Shown: piece by piece, positions 1 to 5,756 of the stretch
How positions within the stretch are numbered: the first letter of the stretch is position 1
Layout of the letters: the number at the start of each line of letters is the position of its first letter
Source: Leptospiraceae bacterium UBA2033
GTDB lineage: Bacteria > Spirochaetota > Leptospiria > Leptospirales > Leptospiraceae
NCBI GenBank assembly: GCA_002333425.1
Contig: DDBL01000165.1
Location: 7,978 to 16,662, forward strand
Reading direction: 5' to 3'
DNA length: 8,685 nucleotides
Notes under the pieces: generated by a model
What the model was told of the DNA's origin: nothing
The model's input: the letters and a program-made list of their open reading frames with translations, nothing else
The model's database searches: none
Program-made: the position numbers and the translations under genes

Positions 1-768
1 CAGTATAAGTCGAAATTTATTCCTTATATATCTCTGGGTGATCCCGAGTATGCGCTGTCAGTCGAATGGGCGAAGGCTCTCATTGATGGAGGAGCAGATA
101 TTTTGGAATTAGGAATTCCTTTTTCTGATCCAGTTGCAGATGGTCCAGTGATTCAAAAATCTTATATGCGTGCTCTTGCAAAAGGATTTTCGATGGACAC
201 AGTTCTAAAAACTACAAAGCAAATTCATTCTTATAAACCTAGCATTCCCTTGGTATACTTGACGTATTTGAATCCGATCATCTCCTATGGGATTGATGTT
301 TTTTTTCAGAAAGCTTCGGATGCTGGGATTAGAGGAATGGTAATTCCTGATTTGCCTTTTGACGCGAAGGATTCTAGTTTTGTTTTGGAAAAAGCAAAAT
401 CAGCCAATATCGATATTATTCATTTAATAACTCCAGCAAGCACAAAGGAAAGAATTGCTGCTATAAAAAAAGTTGCATCTGGATTTATCTACTATGTAAC
501 TTCCTATGGCGTCACAGGCGAGAGATCTAATTTTGCACAAGACTTGAAAAAGCGAATTGAGTTAGCTCGAAAAACTCTGCTACTTCCTATTTGTGCTGGT
601 TTTGGTATTTCTACTGCTGATCAGGCGAAGTCAATTGGAGCTTATTCGGATGGAATTATCATTGGGTCTGCGATTCAGAGAATTATTGAGGACAAAGCAT
701 CGAATGTAGATGAATGTGCTCGCATATTGAATGAATATGCAAAGGGAATATCGAAGGCGATTCATTGA
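1..768 (+). CDS. trpA: Tryptophan synthase alpha subunit, 5' end missing
   Basis: TrpA cleaves indole-3-glycerol phosphate to indole and glyceraldehyde 3-phosphate and passes indole through a tunnel to TrpB; it is cytoplasmic and catalyses the last step of tryptophan synthesis. The frame is open from base 1, giving 255 residues that begin within the first strand (KFIPYISLGDP). The motif ELGIPFSDPVADGP holds both catalytic acids: Glu at 106-108 and Asp at 139-141, matching E. coli Glu49 and Asp60 with the exact 11-residue spacing. Loop 6 keeps its Thr in GVTG (514-516), although the preceding residues are TSY rather than the common SR-type sequence. The phosphate-binding segments AGFGIST and DGIIIGSAI follow. 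By alignment about 13 N-terminal residues plus the start codon lie outside the window. The TTG at 103 is an internal Leu codon, not a start. trpB is probably just upstream (inference from usual trpBA order). The stop is TGA at 766-768. Confidence 0.97.
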   Translation, partial: QYKSKFIPYISLGDPEYALSVEWAKALIDGGADILELGIPFSDPVADGPVIQKSYMRALAKGFSMDTVLKTTKQIHSYKPSIPLVYLTYLNPIISYGIDVFFQKASDAGIRGMVIPDLPFDAKDSSFVLEKAKSANIDIIHLITPASTKERIAAIKKVASGFIYYVTSYGVTGERSNFAQDLKKRIELARKTLLLPICAGFGISTADQAKSIGAYSDGIIIGSAIQRIIEDKASNVDECARILNEYAKGISKAIH

Positions 769-775
769 AACTGTC

Positions 776-800
776 ACCCTCGAAATCTGTAATCGGGGGT
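776..800 (+). promoter_or_regulatory. Alternative hairpin competing with the post-trpA hairpin
   Basis: ACCCTCGA (776-783) can pair with TCGGGGGT (793-800) to form an 8-bp helix with five G-C pairs, one G-U pair and a 9-base loop. Its 3' arm is also most of the 5' arm of the larger hairpin at 793-822, so the two cannot form together. The 5' arm starts only 8 bases after the trpA stop, within reach of a terminating ribosome. This arrangement resembles an attenuator-type switch, but no regulator or ligand can be named, and it could be chance. Confidence 0.3.
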
Positions 801-825
801 CTCAAATATAAGAGATTCCCGACAG
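787..825 (+). terminator. Strong hairpin after trpA, possible terminator without U-tract
   Basis: Bases 793-803 pair with 812-822 as an uninterrupted 11-bp RNA helix: six G-C, three A-U and two G-U pairs, with an 8-base A/T loop. It is extended by CTG (787-789) with CAG (823-825) across a small bulge. It begins 18 bases after the trpA stop. The sequence that follows (AAAACGAAAC) has no T-run, so this is not a classical intrinsic terminator. It may end or process the trp transcript, or protect its 3' end. The pairing is seen directly; the role is inferred. Confidence 0.45.
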
Positions 826-838
826 AAAACGAAACTCA

Positions 839-863
839 ATGTTTCTCCTTTGGGTCGAAACAT
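839..863. repeat. 7-bp perfect inverted repeat between trpA and the cyclase gene
   Basis: ATGTTTC at 839-845 and GAAACAT at 857-863 are perfect inverted copies separated by 11 bases (TCCTTTGGGTC). It could be a second RNA hairpin after trpA or a protein-binding dyad upstream of the cyclase promoter. It lies 54 bp before the proposed -35 element. No known operator is recognised. Confidence 0.35.
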
Positions 864-917
864 AATGGGAATGACTGCGCTAGGTTGGCATAAATATTCA
901 GTTTCAAAAGGAAATTC

Positions 918-946
918 TTGACGATTCTAGTTTCATTCTGAATCAT
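918..946 (+). promoter_or_regulatory. Candidate sigma-70-type promoter of the cyclase gene
   Basis: TTGACG (918-923, 5 of 6 to the -35 consensus) and AATCAT (941-946, 4 of 6 to the -10 consensus) are separated by exactly 17 bp. The predicted start of transcription is near 953, giving a leader of about 37 bases before the ATG at 990. The -35 match is good and the -10 match is weak, which would suit a promoter that needs an activator. It may also drive dxs and the TPR gene. Confidence 0.4.
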
Positions 947-975
947 TCTAAAAGTCCTTATTTCAAATATTCTTC

Positions 976-980
976 AGGAG
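976..980 (+). promoter_or_regulatory. Ribosome binding site of the cyclase gene
   Basis: AGGAG lies 9 bases before the ATG at 990 and is the clearest Shine-Dalgarno sequence in the window. It fixes the start of the cyclase reading frame. Confidence 0.75.
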
Positions 981-989
981 TAATTCTAC

Positions 990-3275
990 ATGAGTGAAAA
1001 AAAAACCAAACTTTCCATAGTTGATATTTTATCTCTCTCAATTTTCTCAATTGGGGTTCTTCTTATAATCAGTAGCGCATTCATTTCTCCTACACCAACA
1101 ACTGCAAGATTAAGTGTTCTGGGAGTTGTATTTCTTTTTGCTTCGTTTTACTATGTTTACAAATTTATAGAGAAAGCATTTAAAGAGAAGCAGAATATAG
1201 GTAGTATCCTCATCGCACTTGTTCTTTCGCTCACTGTTTATACATCCAAGAATATTCTTAAATTAATTCAAGACTCAGAAGAATCTTCTATTGCTTGGAG
1301 ATTTTATTTGCTCAAAGGAACTCCGGGTAAAGGTGCGTTAAGCTCTGAGAAAGGTTATATTGAAAAAGTAAACCAAATTGATGGTGCGAGAAAAGATATT
1401 CGCATCATTGGAATTAAAACGGAAACTCTTGAAAAACTCCAAGGTACTTGGCCTATCAATTGGAATAAGTATGCAGAAATTGTGGAAGCATTTAAGGGTA
1501 CTAGTAATTTGCTGCTATTCGATATTTTTTTTGTAGATTACAAAAAAGGTCAAAAGGAAGCAATGGAAAATGCTTTAAAGGGAACGGATAACGTTCTATT
1601 TGACTATTCGATTGAGTCTACTGCGGAATCCAGAAGCTCTGTAATTAATTTAGAAAATAGAATTGAAAAACTTCGCAAATACAAACTTAGAAACGTAATA
1701 GATGAAGAGGATCGTGGCGAATCTTGGCTTAGTTTTGCAGTTCCGCCCATTGAACAAATTACAGAAAACTCCGCAGGAGTTGGATTTGCCAATATTCGAA
1801 AAGAAGATAATTCGTCTAACAGGCATATGCCGCTAGTTGCAAAAGTCTACAACCACGGTCCAAACAATGAAACCGAATACTACCCTTCCATTGATCTAAT
1901 AGTGACTTGCCGCTATTTGGGTGTAGATGTAGTAACAGACACAGAAGTTGTGATGGGTAAATACGTCAAAATCAAAAACATCCCAGAAAAGAAAATTAAG
2001 GATAGAAATGGAGAGCATGACATCATGGCTGTTCCAAATAAAGAACGAGAAATTACCATTCCCATTGATATATACGGGCAAATGGAGATTAACTTCGTTG
2101 GATCATTATTTTGTTTTAGAGATGATGATTTATATGATGTGGCTGAGTGGGGCAAAGAATATGCAGAGCAGTATGAGAATACAATATTTCTTGTAGCCAT
2201 GTATTATGCAACTGGTCGTGGGGCTTCAAAAGATACTCACTTATCTCCGTATGGGGAAATGTCTGGAATAGAGCACCATGCTCACGCTATTAATACTATC
2301 TTAAATCAATCTTTTATGTCTAGCACATCTGAAGGGTTAAATCTATTTCTATTTTTGTTAGTCGGACTTATAATTGGTTTTGTACAACCTAGAGTTAAAA
2401 CATGGCTTGGATTTATTTTAATCTTTACTCTTGTGATTGGGTATACAGCTATTATCCTCGTTTCCTTTTCTAAATTGGATTTAATTATCCCACTTCCAAG
2501 TGTAATCATTGAACAATTGATGATTTTTGTTACCATTATTGGATTTAAAATTTTAACTGAAGAAGCTAACGTTAAGTATATTCGAAATACATTTTCCAAG
2601 TTCGTATCCAAAGATGTTGTTGACGAGTTACTAAAACATCCAGAAAAAATTGCTCTCGGTGGAGCGAAACGAGAAATCACAATTTTCTTTTCTGACATCA
2701 GAGGTTTCACTACATTATCCGAAGCACTAAGTCCAGAAGAATTAGTCAAACTTTTAAATGAATATCTTTCTACGATGACAGAAATTGTAATCGAATGTAA
2801 GGGAACGATAGATAAATACATGGGAGATGCTATTATGGCATTTTGGGGTGCGCCTGTCGATTTAGAGGATCATCCGTATTATGCGTGCGTAGCTGCTCTT
2901 GTACAAATGGATAAGCTTGCTGAATTGCAAGCAAGCTGGAAAGAGAGAAATCTTCCTTCTATTGATATAGGAATTGGTTTGAATACTGGATCTGCTGTTG
3001 TGGGTAATATGGGTAGTTCGCAGAGAATGGATTATACTTGTATGGGAGATACGATTAATTTAGGCTCTCGTCTGGAGGGTTCCAATAAAACTTATGGAAC
3101 GAATATTATCATTTCCGAATATACTTACGAAAGAGTAAAAGAAAGAGTTTATGCAAGAGAATTAGATTTAGTTCAGGTAAAAGGTAAAACACATCCAGTT
3201 CGAATTTACGAATTGATTGGACTTATAAACGATGAAGATATTAAAAAAGTCAGAAAACCTTTGTCTATCTCCTAA
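990..3275 (+). CDS. CHASE2-domain membrane adenylate cyclase (class IIIb)
   Basis: This 761-residue protein should convert ATP to cyclic AMP in response to a signal sensed outside the cytoplasmic membrane. Three hydrophobic segments (about 10-32, 39-60, 71-91) precede a CHASE2 sensor region (about 100-445; RIIGIKTETLEKL, LLFDIFFVD and, near its end, SGIEHHAHAINTIL). Three more segments follow (about 450-466, 472-492, 496-520), placing the cyclase domain (about 555-745) in the cytoplasm. The catalytic set is complete: metal-binding Asp569 (FSDIRGF) and Asp613, adenine-selecting Lys609 (DKYMGD), Thr683 (DYTCMGD) where class IIIa enzymes have Asp, and transition-state residues Asn690 and Arg694. 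The Lys/Thr pair marks class IIIb, several members of which respond to bicarbonate. The start is supported by AGGAG. dxs follows 51 bp later in the same direction. The cyclase call is secure, ATP specificity is likely, and the signal is unknown. Confidence 0.93.
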   Translation: MSEKKTKLSIVDILSLSIFSIGVLLIISSAFISPTPTTARLSVLGVVFLFASFYYVYKFIEKAFKEKQNIGSILIALVLSLTVYTSKNILKLIQDSEESSIAWRFYLLKGTPGKGALSSEKGYIEKVNQIDGARKDIRIIGIKTETLEKLQGTWPINWNKYAEIVEAFKGTSNLLLFDIFFVDYKKGQKEAMENALKGTDNVLFDYSIESTAESRSSVINLENRIEKLRKYKLRNVIDEEDRGESWLSFAVPPIEQITENSAGVGFANIRKEDNSSNRHMPLVAKVYNHGPNNETEYYPSIDLIVTCRYLGVDVVTDTEVVMGKYVKIKNIPEKKIKDRNGEHDIMAVPNKEREITIPIDIYGQMEINFVGSLFCFRDDDLYDVAEWGKEYAEQYENTIFLVAMYYATGRGASKDTHLSPYGEMSGIEHHAHAINTILNQSFMSSTSEGLNLFLFLLVGLIIGFVQPRVKTWLGFILIFTLVIGYTAIILVSFSKLDLIIPLPSVIIEQLMIFVTIIGFKILTEEANVKYIRNTFSKFVSKDVVDELLKHPEKIALGGAKREITIFFSDIRGFTTLSEALSPEELVKLLNEYLSTMTEIVIECKGTIDKYMGDAIMAFWGAPVDLEDHPYYACVAALVQMDKLAELQASWKERNLPSIDIGIGLNTGSAVVGNMGSSQRMDYTCMGDTINLGSRLEGSNKTYGTNIIISEYTYERVKERVYARELDLVQVKGKTHPVRIYELIGLINDEDIKKVRKPLSIS
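997..1005 (+). repeat. A9 homopolymer at codons 3-6 of the cyclase gene
   Basis: Nine consecutive A residues encode part of Glu3, Lys4 and Lys5 and the first base of codon 6 (the segment SEKKTK). Loss or gain of one base here would shift the frame right after the start, so the tract could act as an on/off switch by slippage. In an AT-rich genome a Lys-rich N-terminus gives such runs often, so function is unproven. Confidence 0.5.
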
Positions 3276-3293
3276 GTTTTAATTAGAGAAATA

Positions 3294-3310
3294 AAATTTT
3301 GCGAAAATTT
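3294..3310. repeat. AT-rich inverted repeat between cyclase gene and dxs
   Basis: AAATTTT (3294-3300) and AAAATTT (3304-3310) are perfect inverted copies around GCG. All seven pairs are A-T and the loop would be three bases, so it is weak as an RNA hairpin and better viewed as a possible DNA-binding dyad. It lies in the 51-bp gap and ends 16 bases before the dxs start. No convincing promoter pair was found in the gap; the only SD-like bases are GCGAG at 3317-3321. Confidence 0.3.
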
Positions 3311-3326
3311 CTATTAGCGAGTAAAA

Positions 3327-5204
3327 ATGAGTTTTAAGTATTTAGATAAAATTAATGACCCATCCGATTTAAGAAAGTTGTCAAAGGATGAACTTGAATT
3401 TATATGTTCTGAAATTCGTACCTATATAATTGATACACTTGCGAGTGTTGGTGGGCATTTTGCCAGTAACCTCGGAGTGGTAGAGCTAACAGTTGCGATT
3501 CATTATGTATTTAATACTCCGATTGATAGACTTATTTGGGATGTGGGTCATCAGACTTATCCGCACAAAATTTTGACAGGTAGAAGAGAATCTCTTAAAA
3601 CAGTAAGAAAGTATGGCGGCATATCGGGATTTCCAAAAAGAGAAGAATCAGAATTTGATTTGTATAATACCGGTCATGCGGGAACTTCCATTTCACAACT
3701 TTTAGGAGAAGCGGTTTCTCGTGATTTGCTTGGAAAAAAATACAATTGTATTGCAGTAATTGGGGATGCGTCAATCGCAACAGGTATGGCATTAGAAGCA
3801 TTAAATCATGGAGGACATATTCGTCCAAATTGTTTGGTTGTGTTAAATGATAATTATATGTCCATATCGAAAAATGTAGGCTCAATTTCTAATTACTTGA
3901 ATAATATAATCACATCTACTTTTTTTAATCAATGGAAAAAAGTATATTACACTATCCTAAAATGGTTTCCGCTTATAGGACCGGCTCTGGTGAGTGTATC
4001 TAGACGATTGGAAAAAGGATTCAAAGATTTTTTAGTACCGGGTGCATTATTTGAAGATTTAGGATTTCACTATGTTGGTCCGATTGATGGACATGATATT
4101 GGTAAACTTGTAGAGGTTCTAGAAAAATTAAAAAAGATGGAAGGTCCTCTTTTACTTCATGTCATCACTCAAAAGGGTAAGGGTTATATACCAGCAGAAA
4201 ATGATCCAATCAAATACCACGGAGTAACCCCTTTTAACATTGAAGATGGAGCAATGAATGTAGATTCCAAAATTGGATATAGTAAAATTGTTGGGGAATG
4301 TCTAATCCAACTCACTACAAAAAATCCTGCAGTAGTTGCGGTTACTCCCGCTATGATTGAAGGGAGTGGATTAAAAAGTTATTCCATTAAATTTCCACAA
4401 AATACATTTGATGTAGGAATTGCAGAACAACATTCAGTTGCTTTTGCTGGTGCTCTACTTGGTGGTGGTGCAATTCCTTTTATGTGTATCTATTCTACAT
4501 TTCTAACAAGAGCAATGGATCAAATGGTGGAAGATGTTTCCCTTATGAATTTGCCAGTTCGATTTGTAATTGATAGGGCAGGTTGCGTTGGGGCAGACGG
4601 TGAAACACACCAAGGACTTTTTGACTTGGGGTATTTATGTAGTTTGCCTCATATGAGTATCATTGCACCATCGAGTGCACAAGATCTGATTGATTCCATG
4701 TTTTTTATGGAGAAGTATACAAAAGGTCCAATTGCAATTCGTTTTCCTAAAGCAAGTGAGGCAGCGGATAATCTTAGTTATTCGAAAGTGAATGAGCTTA
4801 TTGAAGGAAAACTTCGTGTCTTAGAGGAAGGAAGGGACATAACTATAATCTCCATTGGATCAATGCTTGGTATTGCAAAGAAGACAAGAGAAATATTAGA
4901 AAAGTCTAATATTTCAACTGCTATAGTAGATTTATTTTGGATTCGCCCTTTAGATATAGAAGGTTTAACAAATGCAATTTCTAAAACGAAACATTTTATT
5001 CTATTAGATGAGAGTTATTTGGATGCGGGTGCTTCAGGTTATGTCTTAAACCGTATTAGCCCCAAGTATTTGAATCGTTATATCAAAACATTTGCATTTC
5101 CACCTGACATAATCACACATGGTGAGAAGGATGAAATTTTTAAACATTACCATTTAGATGAGAATTCAATCGCATCTGAAATTATTTCTTTTCTCAAAAA
5201 TTAA
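3327..5204 (+). CDS. dxs: 1-deoxy-D-xylulose-5-phosphate synthase
   Basis: Dxs joins pyruvate and glyceraldehyde 3-phosphate, with thiamine diphosphate and Mg2+, to form DXP, the entry and usual control step of the MEP isoprenoid pathway; DXP also feeds thiamine and, in many bacteria, pyridoxal synthesis. The 625 residues match the family length and show the three transketolase-like domains (about 8-290, 315-478, 495-620). Recognisable active-site positions are His44 (GGHFASNLG), His75 (WDVGHQTYPHK), Asp147 and Asn176 for Mg-ThDP, His298, catalytic Glu367 (GIAEQH), Arg395, the GADGETHQG motif (Asp424, His428) and Arg472. The usual GDG of the cofactor motif is GDA here (Ala148), a variant also recalled from some other phyla. 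The ATG has only a weak upstream GCGAG. The gene probably shares a transcript with the cyclase and TPR genes. Confidence 0.97.
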   Translation: MSFKYLDKINDPSDLRKLSKDELEFICSEIRTYIIDTLASVGGHFASNLGVVELTVAIHYVFNTPIDRLIWDVGHQTYPHKILTGRRESLKTVRKYGGISGFPKREESEFDLYNTGHAGTSISQLLGEAVSRDLLGKKYNCIAVIGDASIATGMALEALNHGGHIRPNCLVVLNDNYMSISKNVGSISNYLNNIITSTFFNQWKKVYYTILKWFPLIGPALVSVSRRLEKGFKDFLVPGALFEDLGFHYVGPIDGHDIGKLVEVLEKLKKMEGPLLLHVITQKGKGYIPAENDPIKYHGVTPFNIEDGAMNVDSKIGYSKIVGECLIQLTTKNPAVVAVTPAMIEGSGLKSYSIKFPQNTFDVGIAEQHSVAFAGALLGGGAIPFMCIYSTFLTRAMDQMVEDVSLMNLPVRFVIDRAGCVGADGETHQGLFDLGYLCSLPHMSIIAPSSAQDLIDSMFFMEKYTKGPIAIRFPKASEAADNLSYSKVNELIEGKLRVLEEGRDITIISIGSMLGIAKKTREILEKSNISTAIVDLFWIRPLDIEGLTNAISKTKHFILLDESYLDAGASGYVLNRISPKYLNRYIKTFAFPPDIITHGEKDEIFKHYHLDENSIASEIISFLKN

Positions 5205-5216
5205 AGACCTGAAATT

Positions 5217-5247
5217 ACCTAACCGATTATATAGATAACGGTTAGGT
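5217..5247 (+). promoter_or_regulatory. Hairpin covering the ribosome-binding region of the TPR gene
   Basis: ACCTAACCG (5217-5225) pairs perfectly with CGGTTAGGT (5239-5247). Inside it, TTAT (5227-5230) pairs with ATAA (5235-5238) around an ATAG loop, leaving one bulged A. The stem starts 12 bases after the dxs stop and ends two bases before the ATG at 5250. The only SD-like bases for that ATG (AGGTG, 5244-5248) are therefore almost wholly in the stem. No T-run follows, so a standard terminator is unlikely; masking of the start site or 3'-end protection of dxs mRNA fits better. The structure is seen directly, the function is inferred. Confidence 0.55.
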
Positions 5248-5249
5248 GC

Positions 5250-5717
5250 ATGGAACAAATTAATTTTATATCAGCACACAATGAAATAGGAAAAGAATTT
5301 TTTAATTCAGGAGATATGGAACGAGCTGGATTTTATTTTCTGAAAGCAATGGAAGAAGACGAAAATTATGAAAGTCTTTTTTATCTTGGGCTCATTGAAA
5401 ATCAAGATGGTAATTACCGAGCTGCTCTTTCCTATTACTACCGTGCAATACTCATTAACTCAGATTATGGCAATCCATGCAATGAAATTGGGGTAATACT
5501 ACTTCGTCACGGAAGAGATAGAGAAGCAGTTTTCTGGTTAAAACGATCCATTCGTTGTTCAATCAATGATGCTCCCCATATTCCCCTTTTTAATCTTGCA
5601 ACACTTTATAAAATGTGGAATCGCCCTGAGAGATCTTTGCAATATCTCCACAGGGCTATTACAATTGCTCCTTATTTTACAGAAGCGATTGAATTAAGAA
5701 ATCAACTATTAATGTAG
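5250..5717 (+). CDS. Small tetratricopeptide repeat (TPR) protein
   Basis: The 155-residue protein consists almost entirely of four TPR units, at about residues 9-38, 42-72, 73-106 and 109-143. Each shows the helix-turn-helix pattern of small and aromatic residues (for example YLGLIENQDGNYRAALSYYY, and NLATLYKMW followed by YLHRAI). TPRs form a superhelix that binds peptides or partner proteins. There is no signal peptide or membrane segment, so it is probably a cytoplasmic scaffold; its partner cannot be told from sequence. The ATG at 5250 is preferred because the first repeat needs it, although its SD lies in a hairpin only 1-3 bases away. The next ATG (residue 23) would cut the first repeat in two. 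It lies 45 bp after dxs and converges with the peptidase gene. Confidence 0.85.
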   Translation: MEQINFISAHNEIGKEFFNSGDMERAGFYFLKAMEEDENYESLFYLGLIENQDGNYRAALSYYYRAILINSDYGNPCNEIGVILLRHGRDREAVFWLKRSIRCSINDAPHIPLFNLATLYKMWNRPERSLQYLHRAITIAPYFTEAIELRNQLLM

Positions 5718-5724
5718 AAATTCC

Positions 5725-5756
5725 AATTCAAAATTAGAAATTCTTAATTCAAAATT
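5725..5756. repeat. 11-bp direct repeat in the convergent gene junction
   Basis: AATTCAAAATT occurs at 5725-5735 and again at 5746-5756, 21 bp apart, spanning the 26-bp gap between the TPR stop and the end of the minus-strand peptidase gene. The second copy is coding for the peptidase's last residues. The junction is very AT-rich and shows no clear GC-rich terminator stem for either gene. A small local duplication is the simplest explanation. Confidence 0.4.

Larger units (their letters stand above)
914..987 (+). repeat. Six ATTCT units over the cyclase promoter, four in helical phase
   Basis: ATTCT starts at 914, 924, 935, 945, 969 and 983. The first four are 10, 11 and 10 bp apart, so they lie on one face of the helix and run across both promoter hexamers. 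The central pair overlaps small dyads (GAAT-C-ATTC at 940-948). The sequence is AT-rich, but six copies in 74 bp is well above what its composition suggests. An operator for a cooperatively binding regulator is possible; low-complexity drift is the alternative. Confidence 0.35.

Noticed and set aside
103..105. TTG as the start of trpA
   Set aside because: The frame is open to base 1 and the upstream codons read as normal TrpA N-terminal sequence, so this is an internal Leu.
2306..2821. Minus-strand open frame of 171 codons within the cyclase gene
   Set aside because: It is fully antisense to a well-supported cyclase domain, is Ser/Ile-rich like a shadow frame, and has no recognisable domain.
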